The position numbers and the translations under genes were made by a program. Shown piece after piece: positions 23,216 to 36,006 of a stretch of DNA of 64,000 nt; within the stretch, counting starts at the first letter, position 1, and the number at the start of each line of letters is the position of its first letter. Source of the stretch: Melieria omissa (lineage: Eukaryota > Arthropoda > Insecta > Diptera > Ulidiidae); contig OZ020269.1 of NCBI GenBank assembly GCA_963971225.1, forward strand, positions 8,246,001-8,310,000, given 5' to 3'. The notes under the pieces were generated by a model. The model searched no databases, was not told the origin of the DNA, and saw only the letters and a list, made by a program, of their open reading frames with translations.

Positions 23216-26200
23216 ATGCGCACATTGTCGTTGAGTTTGTGGCGCAGCTGCAACCAAGCAACAACAACAGCAACAGCAGCAACACACCAATTAGCCGTGG
23301 CCAGATTTGCCACCAAACCGCGAGCCACACAGCGGGCGGAGAGTGTGCGTGGTAACTCCACGGCCACTGCATCCGCAACAGCAGCGACAGCCGCACTGGA
23401 GCCTGAAGTGGCTTGTCCGCACTTGGCTGACTGCGGTGGCAGCGCCATACACGCGAGCGCCGACTGGCACAACGCGCTGCCGTATCACGAAATACCCGGA
23501 CCGAAGCCGATACCCATACTGGGCAACACCTGGCGGTGCGTAAGAATTTCGCTTTACATTTCTTTCAATTTCACCCAGTCCCATGCAAATACACAGCCGA
23601 CACGGTCCACCGTGAGATTTCCGCCTCAACCTTACCAACCAACTTGTCGTGCTCATTCGGCGCCGGCCAACAATGGTTGTAATTTTACAACAGACGCCGC
23701 CGAAATGCTAATTTCTTTATGTCATTATGCTGTGTTGTCGGATTTTTGGCCAACGCCGAGCGGACGCCAAAAATTATACCTAAAATTCGCTGAAATGAAA
23801 CGAAAGACTTTGGCTGCGAACTGGCTTTCACTTCTTTCAACATTTCGTCATTACGTCGTGTCGTGCTTTTTTTTGGATTGTAATCAATAAAAACAAACTG
23901 CAGGCATAGAAGTGTAGACATTGCACGATACGTGCAGCTCGGCGTTGAAATATGAAATAAAGAAATTAAAATCTACATTGGGAAGCGGCAATAAATGGGC
24001 GCGACATAAGCCATTTGAATGGGCGCTACTCATAAAAAAATAAAATAATTAATTACTCATAAAGTTGATGAATGTTTATGGTGAGAGACAAATGACAAAT
24101 CGCTATAATAAATTTGCAAACCGAAAATGTGTGAAAATTTACGAATATCGAAAGAAAAGGAATTATAATTTTATGGAGATTCCGTGCAGCGGTGGAAGCT
24201 TTTTATTGTGCATATACTCTTGAAATTTTAAAATTTTTGACTTGGGCGCCAAAAAAGAATTCCCTTCTTTTTTATGTCGACTGTGTTGAGTGTTGAACCC
24301 ATGATTTGTTGATTTGTCACTGAGCCACAACAGTTGAATGGAATTAAAATTAATCAGCAAAGGAATTGTTCTTTTCTTAATCTTCTTCAGTTCTTCAGTT
24401 CTTAATCGGTCAGTCAACAATCGGTCAGAACGCCACTGCAATGCGCTAAAATTGTCACACTTTGCTACGCAAATTACGAAATCTATTTACTACCATGGGT
24501 GCCAAGTTGGCAGGCTGACAATGCCAAATGGCCACTTAAATGTCAAAGAAAGCACATAAAATACATAAAAGTTAGCAACGTTTTACAGCAAATTCACACC
24601 TGAACGCCACTTGGCTGCTTTACGTAACGTTGCTGGCTTCATTAGCCACGATTGTGTGTCAACGCCGATGACGTTTTGCTGACAATTTTGCATTCGTTGG
24701 CAGCGTTGCAACATTGCAAATCTATTCAATGCAAATTTGTTTAATGTTAAATGCAAACAAGTTGGCTGTAAAACAATTGAAGCTTCCGGGGTCTGAAATT
24801 TAAATAATTAAACTTGTATTCTTGGCTCCAGTTGATGTCTTAGAAAATTTTATTCAAATATACATACGTCTTCAGCATATCCAGGCCAATATTTTAATAT
24901 GGGTTGATGCTGTAAGATGGAAATATTTTCAGTTTTTCGGGGAGCATTTACGTTTTCATTATATTTATTCATTATTACTTTTATTAATAACAAGTATTAT
25001 TATTTTTTTATTAATTGTTGTTTTTATTAATTATAATAATACTTCTTAGTTACATTTATTAAATTTATTTGTTTTAACAAAAATGTGCACAAAAATTTGA
25101 ATTAATTTACTGCTATAAGAATAACAAATATATTAGTTTCAAAATGTTTATAATAAATAACTAAGAAGTAAATTTAACTAAGATTCACTGATGAGAATTC
25201 ATACCATAATTGCATAGATATCTATAACTTGAGACTACTTTCCACTTCGCGCTAAAGTACATAATTACGTTTTTTGAGGGCGTGCGTCATCAATCCCACT
25301 CTCATTCCAAATAACCGTACTTCAGCAATCTTTTGCTACTCCGGGCAATCTTCGTCTCGAGTCGTCTTCATTACATTTTTAAGTGGAAATCAAAACACTT
25401 TCATTTGATCCACCTTGGCCCAAAGCTTCACTTCGGGCAATAATCTCACACATACATACACACACCCACACATCAAACAAACATGCACTCCAGTGGGTAC
25501 TCCGCCTATGGGCACTTATGTCTGTAAGCCAACAATGCTAGGCACGTACATAGGCATATCATCTGCAGCAACCGCAACAACAACAATAGCCAACTTGGGC
25601 GCCCATTCGTGCAGCTCTTCAACTTGACCTCAATTTGCCGCGTGCCAGCGCATTTCGTACAAATGAACTTCATTTTACTTTCCGGTGCTCTTTCTGAATT
25701 TTTTTTTTATTTTTTTTTTATCACCAGCGCTCGTTTGCATATTTTTTAGTTAATTTTTCTATGTTCATAAAAATATTGGTGGCTGCCTTGGATTTTTCAT
25801 TCTTTTGTGCGTTCCGTGTTGCGCCCAACGTCTTTGTTGTTTTCTTATTTACTTTCAAGCGCGCGCGGTGATGGCATTCGACATCATCAGCGTTGATTTT
25901 AGCAAAAACTCCACCAACAACAACAACAGTAAACACATAATGCTGCCGCTTACGAGAGTAATTTACTTAATTGAATTCCGGCAAACAAGTTTAGTCGATG
26001 GACAACGCTGGCGTGTTGTTGTAAATGCTGTATTACAACTGTCCGCTTAACAAGTTTCGCTTGTGCTATGATGTCTTTCGATATGTTCGCCTAAGGCAAT
26101 ACATGTTTTTTGCAGTTTTTATTCAAAACAAAAAAAGCCCAACACATCGATTCAAAATTATGGTCAGCGTTTAACCTAATAAATCAACAGTTTATTATTC

Positions 26201-29200
26201 CGATTATTCCTAAAAAAAAGTTGAAAACTCGGAATTGGTCTTCAAACATTTGTGTTGTTAATGTTCTCTAATCCCTAACAACAAAAGTTACATGCATACA
26301 AAAACGAACGCATAATTAAATTTCGCTGCTGATTAACATTTAAACTTGAAATTTTTACCTTCACAAAAGAGATACTTGGCCTTCGCTTTACATGTGCCCC
26401 CACTTGTTTGGCCGCTCAACCAGTTGCCCAGTCAATCAGTTCATCATTATAGTGCAACGCCTCGCTGCAACAGCCAACGACCAGCGACCAGCATTGAAAC
26501 TTCAACGCTGCTATCAAAGTTTATTAATGTCTATCAAACAGCGGCAACAAGAGCAACTCTCAAATAGCAAAACATTAATAAATCCAGCACAATGTTGTAT
26601 ATATTTCAGATTATGTTTTGGTCGGTTTTCGTTTCTCCCGTTGAGTTTGTGTTCCATTTTGCTGCTCGTATATTTTAGTATTTTCATTAGCACTATTAAT
26701 GTTTGTATAATTTTCTCAAGGTCAACGAAAACGAATCCATTTAACACCTTCACGAAACCGCTGTAGCAAGTGGCACTGATTTTTTTTACCATGCAGCAGG
26801 TGCGTCACCAGCGGCGTCGCAGCTTAAACTTCAACTTGACCGCTAGACGATGTTTTCAACTGTCATATGTGGTGTTGTTGTTATGTTTTGGTTTTTTAAC
26901 GCCTTTTTTATTACGTTTTGTTGTGTTATGTTGTGTTGTATTGTGCGCCGCTTCCTTTTGCTTGCGCAGCGAATTGTTGTTTGTAAAATTTGCCCACCTG
27001 TTGGTTTGGCCACAAGTTAGTTGACTTGTGTGCAAACAAAAAACATAAACTCACTTATAAAAGCGAGAGAAAAATGAAAGCATCTCATCAGTGACTTCAT
27101 CGGTAAATTATTGTTGACGAAAATAGTTTGGCTACTGGCTGCGGTGTCAATTGGCGACGATGATGCGCACACAATTACAGGCACTCAACTATTCAATTTG
27201 CACCTCTGTGCGATTTGGGGTGACTTCATAGAACTGTGTCTAGTGTTATAAATAAGTTGCAAATTGAATGTGTAATAAAAATAATGCAAAAAGAAACATC
27301 AGAGCTGCATAGTCATACCTGAGCGAGCGTGCAAAGTGGAGGTCAAGTTTATTAGATAGATTGGATTTTTGGCCAAAAAGTTGAAAAAAGCAAAAAAAAT
27401 TGAAATCATAAGTAGTCATAAGTTTTGTGCTAGTCTGGTGTGGTTCCAATAATTTATGCAGACATTGTCTGATTAATGCCCAAACATAGTTGTTTAGAAA
27501 TACTTACTCGTCCTTATGACTTTCGATACCTATGTACATAACTAAAAACTATAAAACTATGAGTAGATTTGTATTTTTGTGTTAATTTCCTTGCTTTGTA
27601 GTTACTATGCTTGCTTTAAATAAAGCAAGTTTAACACCAAATTTATATGAATTCCACTCATTACAAGATTTAAACTTGAACAACCCAACAGCCAACCTAA
27701 ACACAGCGCCAAGCAAAGAAACTCAAGTCAGACTGTTTCATTGCCTGAAATCAAAACAACACAGCAAAGGCGCCAGACAACCGAAATCATCAAACACTCA
27801 TTACAATAAATTTATTATTATTATTTATTTATTTTTATTTATTTTAAATAAAATTGAATTTATTTTTATTTATTTATTTAAATAAAATTGAAGCATTTTC
27901 AGGCCCCAAACAAACATTATTCTCACAACGAAACAAAAGATCCAAAACACAAACCTCGAATAGGAAAACAACTATAAATTTGCGTTTATGTTAACAAGCT
28001 TGTGATTGATTTTCCCTCTTTTTCCACACAGCATGATGCCCATCATTGGACAGTACACAATTTCGGATGTGGCAAAAATCTCCGAGCTGCTGCATGAGCG
28101 CTACGGGCGCATTGTACGCTTCAGCGGACTGATCGGCCGGCCGGATTTGCTATTCATCTACGATGCCGATGAGATTGAAAAGGTAAATAAACTTGCTGCC
28201 ACAAGAGCCACAGCAGTAGTAAAACGGCCAATACCCAATACAATCAATCATGGAAAAATGTGTGTAAATAACAACAAAAACACAAAAGTACAAAAAATGA
28301 ACGATCGTTTTTATAAAAACGAAAATTCAAAGTTAAACTGAAAATGAAAATGAATACGAAACAAGGCGAGTTTATTTTGCATGACCATTCGAATGGCAGA
28401 GCACAGCTGCGACTGCGAGTAATCACATTTGGTGCTCACATTAATGGTTCTAATGATAATTGCAATCTTTGTATGCGAGCGCGTAATGTTTCGCAGACGC
28501 AGCTCGCTGCTGTTGGTTTTCCCCTTCAAACGTTCAGTTTCTTTTATAAATAAGGCTCGTCTCTGTTTGCTTCGCAATTTTATGTTTGTGTGCACTGCAC
28601 ACCGCTTCATTACTCTGCGCAATGCTCGGACGCAACCGACGACATCGTTTGACATTTGCGCGCTGCTTGCGCAATGAAAATTATAAAATGCACTGCAATA
28701 TGAAAAATTTATAGTTACGCTGGCCATGTCTACACATATTTTTTTGCAAACTTTTAAATATTTGTTTGCACAATTTGCCCTGAAGTGTGCAGCGCAATTG
28801 CGAAATATTTGCCACCATCATTTACTGATACGCTTCACGTAAGTCGCCTCGCCTCGTCTTCCGCTCGAGAGTAAATTCATATTGCAAGTGCTTGGAGGTG
28901 TTGCTGAGACTGGAGCTGAAGCTGCAGTTGAATAATACGGAAAAAATAAAACATTATTTCGAATAAGAGTGTCTGTCCCAGTGTGGAAAGTGTTTGGGGA
29001 ATCAGTGGCGGTTGCACTTTCGTTGTATTCTGACTTAAAATAATAAATCTATAGTTATTTCAAGTTAATTTGGCCAATAATCAGATCATAAATTATAATA
29101 AAATATTCTTTTGAATTTAACTCTTTCGCTATTTTGTTGTCATATGGCAACATGGTATTTTGTGGGCGTTTGAACCTTTTATGGTTCCAAGAATGAATTT

Positions 29201-31518
29201 TGTTGTTGGTCCTAAGATTAGTTAGAAGTTTTCCGAATAATACAAAATTAATAAACTGAATATTGAAGTTTGAAAACTAAAAGTATAAACGTTTTTTAAT
29301 GTTAATCCTTACATAACATAAATAAAAATATTTAGTTCGACTTTTTGCTTAAATTCAGATACAATTTTTACATAATTTTAGCTGAATTAAATGAACAAAT
29401 ATTCAAATTTAAGATGTGCATAAAATTTCAATGTTCAAGTTCGATTTTAGTAGATTTTTTAGCAGAAAAATTAAAAAAAATTCAGTAAGTTTGAGTTTGG
29501 CTTTTTGCTTTAATTCAGATACAATTTTTAAATAATTTTAGCTGAAGTAAATGAAAAAATAATCAAATTTGAGTTGTGCGTAAAAATGTCATGTTTAAGT
29601 AATTATTACAGAAACCCTCTGCTCTCATATGACAACACTGCAATGAATAAAAAAAAATTATTACGAAATGTTTTTGATGCAACCACACAGAAGACTAAAT
29701 CAATACATTTAAAATTTTACATTTCACCAGTAAAAACCTGTAGCGAGAGGGTTAAGAATGGAAATTTACATTTCATTGGAAATAATTCAACTAAAACTAT
29801 ACTAAACTATGGAATAGTTTTCGCATATTAATGCACCATTTTTTCAATTCTTCCGCGCAGTGCTATCGCAACGAGGGTCCCACACCGTTTCGCCCATCCA
29901 TGCCCAGCCTGGTGAAGTACAAAGGCGTAGTGCGCAAGGAATTCTTCGGCGATATCGGTGGCGTCGTGGGCGTGTAAGTTGCCATCAAAATTCCTCCACT
30001 ATTTTGTTATTAAAAAAATATACTATTTCTGGAAATTTCCTTTTTGTTACAAAGACACGGTGAGCCATGGCGTCGGTTTCGTTCTCGCGTACAAAAACCA
30101 GTTCTGCAGTTGTCCACCATACGCCGCTATTTGCAGCCTCTGGAAGTTGTGACAAACGATTTTCTGGAGCGCTGTGAGCAACTGCTGGACGACAACTCTG
30201 AGCTGCCGACCGATTTCGACAATGAAATACACAAATGGGCTTTGGAATGTAAGACAACTCTGGCTATTCAAATTAATTCAAATTAATTAATTCAAATTAA
30301 TTTTTGTTGTATTTATACTGGGCAGGCATTGGTCGAGTGGCGCTCGACACGCGCTTGGGCTGCCTGGAGTCAAACCTGTCACCCGATTCTGAGCCACAGC
30401 AGATAATAGATGCCGCCAAATATGCGCTGCGCAATGTGGCAACACTGGAGCTGAAGGCTCCCTACTGGCGCTACTTTCCGACGCCACTCTGGACGCGCTA
30501 CGTCAAAAACATGAATTTCTTCGTGGAGTGAGCATCAAATTGTCGATCTACACAAGAAATCTGTTACACATTTTGCTTCTACACATTTGCAGCGTATGCA
30601 GCAAGTACATTAGCAACGCCACCGCACGTCTTAAATCTCAAGGACCTAGTCGCAGCGGGGAGCCATCTCTGCTCGAAAAGGTCATACTGGCTGAAAAGGA
30701 TGACAAAGTGGCCACGATTATGGCGCTGGATTTAATCTTAGTCGGCATAGACACGGTGAGATACTGCTCGCAGCCGTTTCCTCAATTGTTGTCTCAACCT
30801 TATCATGCTTACAGATATCAATGGCCGTTTGCTCGATTCTGTACCAGCTGGCTACCAGGCCAGCCGAACAGCAAAAGGTGCACGAGGAGCTAAAGCGTCT
30901 CTTACCCGATCCGAATGCCTCGCTTAGCATACAACTGCTCGACCAAATGCACTATCTGAAGGCCTTCATCAGGGAAGTTTTCCGCATGTACAGCACCGTC
31001 ATTGGCAACGGACGCACGCTGCAAGAGGACACCGTGATCTGCGGCTATCGCGTGCCAAAAGGGGTAAATACTTTTCTGCAGCTGGTAACTTTTCAATTAT
31101 ACAATGTGGTTTTTCATGGCAGGTACAAGCGGTATTTCCCACTTTAGTCACCGGACAAATGGAAGAATTCGTTACGGACGCAGCGATATTCAGGCCTGAA
31201 CGCTGGCTAAAGCCGCATCATGGTGGCATTGGCGGCAAACTGCACCCGTTTGCCTCGCTGCCCTATGGCTACGGGTCGCGCATGTGCCTGGGCAGACGTT
31301 TCGCCGATTTGGAAATGCAAATTCTTCTCTCGAAGGTGTGTACATGTGGTGTAGGGACAGTTATTATCTACCAACAACTGTTCGAATTATCTTATTTTTA
31401 TTTAAAGCTTCTACGCAACTACAAATTGGAATACCATCACGAGCCCTTGGAATATGCGGTAACATTTATGTATGCACCCGAGGGGCCACTGCAGTTTAAG
31501 ATGACCAGAAGAAAATGA
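23216..31518 (+). CDS. Cyp301a1: Cytochrome P450 301a1, mitochondrial clan
   Basis: Mitochondrial P450 (571 aa) of the CYP301 family, linked in Drosophila to adult cuticle formation and thought to act in ecdysteroid metabolism (family knowledge). Exons: 23216-23535, 28032-28182, 29861-29973, 30055-30248, 30326-30527, 30593-30755, 30815-31063, 31123-31335, 31408-31518. Residues 1-50 are Arg/Ser/Thr/Ala-rich with no acid before the presequence ends, as in matrix targeting. Visible landmarks: PGPKPIP hinge, HGEPWRRFRSRVQKP in helix C (basic residues typical of adrenodoxin-dependent P450s), I-helix VGIDT (377-381), ExxR (EVFR, 435-438), FRPERW (487-492), and the heme loop PYGYGSRMCLGRR with Cys519 as thiolate ligand. 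The ATG at 23216 is the first in frame. Intron 1 is 4.5 kb, the others mostly short. Poly(A) signal AATAAA at 31557-31562. CYP49A1 is the closest alternative. Confidence 0.95.
23536..28031 (+). other. Cyp301a1: First intron of Cyp301a1
   Basis: A 4.5-kb phase-2 intron between donor GTGCGT and acceptor CACACAG. It is non-coding. It includes an inverted repeat ACTTCTTAGTTA/TAACTAAGAAGT (25041 and 25159) about 110 bp apart, and very AT-rich stretches at 24960-25170 and 27800-27895. Confidence 0.7.
29121..29751. mobile_element. Possible piggyBac-type MITE in Cyp301a1 intron 2 (631 bp)
   Basis: TTAA flanks both sides (29117-29120, 29752-29755). The ends are imperfect inverted repeats, CTCTTTCGCTAT against the complement CCCTCTCGCTAC. 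An inner pair, TGTTGTCATATG near 29144 and CATATGACAACA near 29626, is also inverted. No transposase. TTAA is common in AT-rich DNA, so this call is weaker than the other two. Confidence 0.5.
29341..29590 (+). repeat. Direct repeat, 160-bp period
   Basis: CTTTTTGCTT followed by AATTCAGATACAATTTTTA and AATAATTTTAGCTGAA-like sequence occurs at 29341 and again at 29501, similar over about 85 bp. It lies inside the probable MITE. Confidence 0.7.
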
Positions 31519-31556
31519 GAATTTATTTGTTATTAAAATATTTTGTTTATTGTGCG

Positions 31557-31562
31557 AATAAA
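31557..31562 (+). terminator. Cyp301a1: Poly(A) signal of Cyp301a1
   Basis: AATAAA sits 39 nt after the stop codon, the normal spacing for a compact insect 3' end. On the opposite strand AATAAA at 31551-31546 and ATTAAA at 31616-31611 could serve the convergent Ak6. Confidence 0.6.
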
Positions 31563-31762
31563 TTGTAATTGATATATTTACATTATGTACTTGTCACATC
31601 GTTGTTTGCCTTTAATACTACCTACAATACAAAAGTCCAATGCAATCAATTGTTAATTTAAATATTCTGAATAGAACTGCAACGAACTAACTCATCATTG
31701 CTAGTCTTCCTGCTAACGCGAGGCAAGCTGATCTTCAGTAATCACATCAAGTATTCCTTCAT

Positions 31763-32587
31763 TTATTTTCTTTTCCACGCCTTATACCAGTTTTTAACCG
31801 CCTTTAAGCTCTGCTCGGCATCTTGCTTGGTATCACCTTTCAATTCAACAACGATTTCCGGTTTGTAAGATTCACGCGCCTCTTCGAGTATTGTGCCGAA
31901 AATCTCACACTCCAAATTTGATTTTAATTTCTTCTCATTATAATCGCGATCCTTCAGACGATCGTAGAGCAGTGTATTTGAGCAAGTCACCACAAAAACC
32001 GCCTGAAACCAGCGCTCCGGAAAGAAATCACAGCCGTGGTATTCAACAATGTTACCGCCCTGCTGCATCATCGGCTCCAAATGGTCCATTAACTGAGGAG
32101 AAAATGTTTTCTATGAACTGAGGTTGAATGTGTCGGACTTTTCTTAAGATACAATTTTTTGAGCCATTGAGTGAATTTTTTGTGTGACTCATATGGACAA
32201 ATTGTTGTGCTTTACTTCAAACTTAATAGCTTGGAAAAGTTCGAAGATTGGAGAGACTTGAAATGCCACCGACAGTTACCTTGTCTTCATCCAGTATGGG
32301 ACACGCATATTCTTCGTCGTACTCCTCAATGAAGTTATGTTCCTTGGCAATTTTTGAGCAGTCCAACCATTTCAGCTTCAGCTGCTCGGCCAGCCGCTCA
32401 CACAAGTAAGATTTCCCAGCGCCTGGAGTGCCTATCCGTAGGAGACAAGACCACATTTAAAATCAAACATTGTTCAAGAAGAATTACATAGGCACAGCTA
32501 CACACTTCGAACACCACTTCATAAATACCGCTCACCTGTGATTAGTATATTCGGCATAGCATCAACTTTCTCATCGGTCGAGGTCAT
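31763..32587 (-). CDS. Ak6: Adenylate kinase isoenzyme 6 (AK6/Fap7 type)
   Basis: Small nuclear AMP kinase/ATPase; in yeast the homolog Fap7 helps release 40S ribosome precursors (family knowledge). Three exons: 32587-32536, 32431-32280, 32092-31763, giving 177 aa, the family's usual length. The P-loop GTPGAGKS is at residues 18-25, split by intron 1 after the first nucleotide of Gly18. NMP-binding features LDCSKIAKE and YDEEYACPILDEDK follow, then VEYHGCDFFPERWF, typical of AK6 and absent from AK1-5, and the lid-like region RLKDRDYNEKKLKSNLECEIF. The C-terminus is basic (NWYKAWKRK). The start at 32587 is the first ATG (MTSTDEK); the Met at residue 11 is also possible. It is convergent with Cyp301a1 (about 245 bp between stops) and divergent from stil. 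Confidence 0.95.
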
Positions 32588-33796
32588 TTTCTTTAAGAAT
32601 TATTTTCAACGATCGCAAATACTCACAACAACACAAATTTATCCATTAAATACTATTTCACAAATCGAAAGAAGCGCAGATAACGCGTGTTTTCCGTTTT
32701 GGTGTTTTACCGCAAGCAAGAATATGCGTGGAATGAAAGAATTGCCATTGCTGTCAGTGCACGAGAAGCTCAAATAAGCGTAGTAGTTGGCAACGCCAGA
32801 GGCGGGGAAAATTTGAATTATCTAAAAACAATTTGAATTTCTTTGAAGTTCAAACTCAATTCATCGGAATTTTAGCGAATATCTGGATACTGTTTCGCAA
32901 ATTTCCAAACATTCTTTATTGTATGCGCTTTCACTGCTTTCCAACAAGCATCAAAAGTCATCTTTGTATGTCAACAAAGGCTCGCACAGTGTCGCCATTT
33001 CATTTAAACTTTAACCAAAAATTGTTTTTATGTGCTGATTGCAGAATATTATCTTAAATTCTATTTCTTAATAAGATTGTTTTATCGAATCAAATAAATT
33101 ACACCTTTCATGATAAAACGTAATAAAGTTGTGTTACGTATCAATCAATCCTTACCACACAAGGAGAATTTCCAATACTTTAAACCTTCTTATAACGTTT
33201 ACCTATGTTAAGCTGATGTAGTTCTATAAATTGTAAAGGTAATGCTTACACTAACAACAACTTGTCACCAAATTTCGGTATGCTCTCTTGTCCGTTTCTC
33301 AGTCTTAAATTTGTTAAAAAAAAAGTTTCAATTAATATTATGATTCTATTTTTCCCGTCCTTTTTTTATACCTACAATACAATTTTTTTTTTAATTTTGT
33401 GTCACAATCCTCGACTATGATCATGATGCATCACATTAATTTTCCAACAATTCATTTCCAACAAAGTGCTCATTACCGATCTGTATTTATGTAAATCTTA
33501 TTCGACTGAAAATCGGCGCAATTCGGATTATTTGTCACATTCGTTACACTGTGCCGCTGATTCGCGCATTCTAAACCTGGAACGGTTGTTGTTGCTTGTG
33601 TTGCCTCTATTCTATAGCTCGCTGTTCCTTCGAACTTTTAAGTGAAATTCGTGTCGCTCGCATCCATGCAAAACTATCTCAAGGTCAAAAATCGAAGAAG
33701 TGTTAACTTCAGCAGTTGGGCAGCGGCTTTCGAAAAGAGAGGTTGGACTGGAAGAAAGCAGCGAGCACGAGCAAAAACGATTTCGAGTTGTGGATT
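32588..33796. other. Divergent intergenic region between Ak6 and stil
   Basis: About 1.2 kb separates two divergent start codons, so it should hold both promoters. It is AT-rich with homopolymer T runs (33361-33401). The stil transcript probably begins a little upstream of 33797, but I see no clear TATA box or initiator. No credible coding exon. Confidence 0.5.
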
Positions 33797-36006
33797 ATGG
33801 ACGAACCCGGGGAAGTATTTGCTGCGCATGAGCCACTAATAACACTCACGACAACGGCGCGAACGCCACCGTCGCCAACAGCAGCTGGAACACCCCCTAT
33901 AAAGTCCGATGCGACGCCCACACCACAAGCATCGGAACCACCAGAAATTGCTGTTAAGGCTTCAGCGACGCCAACGGCAGTTGCTGCTGCCGCCATGCCC
34001 GCGACCGTGGGACTTCCGCGCAGCGTGCACATTCCATACATTCTGAACGGTGAATTGTTTTCTATACAGACGCAGGAGGGTGAAAACGTAACGGTCAAGT
34101 GTTGCCACTGCCCACCAGATCGTGTATATCGAGGCAGCGTGCGCTCCACTGGTAACTTTCACATGCACATCAAGGTGAGCCATGGCCACAAACGCCTAAC
34201 ACTCAGACAAATTCCTGCTGACGACACGGACGAAATGTTTATTCCGTATCCTCGTGCTTTTGAAATAGCGTCGACATCCGGATTTGCTGGCCAAATTGCA
34301 CGAGATGAAGGTTTGTGCGTTGCTGGAGCGCCGCGATCGCTTCATGAAAAATCGCAAAACGACCCATCGCCGCAGCACCAACAGTCGCCGCAGTGCGGGC
34401 AACCATTCCAAGCGCGTGCCGAAAGTAGAGCCACAGCAGGCGATATCACCCAGCAGGCTGCTGCACACGCACAAGTTAAAAATCAAAGCGGCGTTCCAGC
34501 GGCATCAGCTACAGCAGCAGCAACAACAGGAACAACAGCAACAACAACTTCTACAACTGCTAGAGCATCGGGAGGAAGAAGAACAACAACAGCATGCAGC
34601 CAAATGTAATGTAAGTACGCACAGAATTTTCCCGCAGTAGCCGACTTAATTGGAAAAAGTTTCATTTGATATGAGAAAGCGTCATGTGCAAATCGCAATA
34701 ACAAGTTCGATGCATTTTTTAAAGTTCGTGACACCAACAAAACGAAATAAAATTTGTTGGTCTTCGTTGTCTGATCAGGACAAGTTCGATTACTTTGAAT
34801 CATAACGCCCTGATCGGCGAAGGCCTCGCAGATTGCAAAACCGTTAGAATTTGATTGTGGTACCAGCAGCTCACAGTGCAAATTGCAGCGGGTAGAACAT
34901 GAACAACACCCACTCAGCCAAAAGCAAACGGGACCAAACGAGCGTTGCGAGAGTTGCGCGATAATATCTCAGCACTTCGCTAAAATTTTCTATTTTATGT
35001 TTGTTGTTTATTCCTGTTCATGGACACATTGTTGTTAAGACCGTACATAACTATTAGAGTAGTGTTCTCTTTCCGTATGTATTATTTGTGTTACGGTAAA
35101 TTTCCCTGTCTCGTTGTGTGCTTGCAGTGGGACGAAGTCGGCTCGTTGGTGCTGGCGCCCAGTGCGCGTTCACACAACGCTAATACAGGAAGTGAACACC
35201 AGTCTGGTGCAAGTGGGTCGCAAGATCAGCCACTTAACTACAGCCTGAAACAGTTCTGTGAAAGAATTGGTCTAAATGTACACTACGACCAAACGCCCAA
35301 CGAGTGCGGTCGAACCGGTGGTCAAAATGTGAATAAAACACCAAATCTTTCTACTCAACAAATGGACTTGACATCGAATCCGTATCGCACCGAAGATGAG
35401 ACAGCATTTTGGTGCAATCCAGACAGCAGCAGCAGCAACAACAACCAAGGAACTCGGCCATTTAGTGAACTGCCAGCGTTGGAGCCACATGGTCAGATGC
35501 AGCTGCAGCAGCACTCACAACCGCTGCAGCATGTGCCGCTTTTTGGCAACGCGAGTCAGCAAACGCTGTACGAGTGCGCCACAACCACCAGTACCACTCC
35601 GAACATGCTGACACCATGCCCGAGCAGTGTCAGTAGCTATGGCAGCCAGCACGGCGGCAGCTATCATCCGCTCAACGTTATCAAAGAGCACGCGTTGTGC
35701 TGCTTGCCTGAGCTTCAGCCTGTCGACTTGACAAAGCATACGACGGGACTATCAGGCTCGTCGGGCATTGCTTCGGCAACGGCGTCGCAAGGCATGGTCG
35801 AGGGTGCGCATTTATTTGGGAATTGCCATGCGGAACGGAGCGCCATGCCGAATTTAAAGTGGGATGAGTTGTTGGTGCATGTGGTTAACTCGCTGCAGGA
35901 TATACGCGGCGAGTTGCGAACGTGCAATGAATTGAGAAACAAACGCTTTTGCCTGGAAATGGCCAAATTTAAGTACTTAAATCCGACATTTAATTTTGGG
36001 AATTAG
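33797..36006 (+). CDS. stil: Stand still, BED-type zinc-finger protein of the female germline
   Basis: Orthologue of Drosophila stil, needed for female germ-cell survival (family knowledge). Assignment rests on the BED-type finger and on position between Cyp301a1/Ak6 and ClC-b. Exons: 33797-34174, 34269-34610, 35128-36006, all joined in phase 0, 532 aa. Residues 1-95 are Thr/Ala/Pro-rich. The BED finger has Cys102-x2-Cys105, then STGNFHMHIK, and after the 94-nt intron RRHPDLL, giving His124-x4-His129. A charged helix follows (LLAKLHEMKVCALLERRDR), then a Gln/Glu-rich coiled segment near residues 205-235. The C-terminal exon is Ser/Asn/Gln-rich with conserved-looking ends LNYSLKQFCERIG and WDELLVHVVNSLQDI. 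First ATG in frame is 33797. Poly(A) candidates: ATTAAA 36284 and AATAAA 36453. Confidence 0.85.
34611..35127 (+). other. stil: Second intron of stil
   Basis: Donor GTAAGT at 34611 and acceptor TTGCAG ending 35127 define a 517-nt phase-0 intron. I see no separate gene in it. Confidence 0.75.

Larger units (their letters stand above)
28183..29860 (+). other. Cyp301a1: Second intron of Cyp301a1
   Basis: A 1.68-kb phase-0 intron. Its 3' third holds a probable piggyBac-type MITE (29121-29751) that contains a direct repeat (29341/29501). No exon seen. Confidence 0.75.

Noticed and set aside
25037..25170. Inverted repeat ACTTCTTAGTTA/TAACTAAGAAGT as a small MITE
   Set aside because: The arms are only about 12 bp in very AT-rich DNA and there is no clear target duplication.
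28341..28727. Minus-strand open frame of 138 codons in Cyp301a1 intron 2
   Set aside because: Composition matches the surrounding intron, no ATG context or recognisable domain, and frames are open on both strands.
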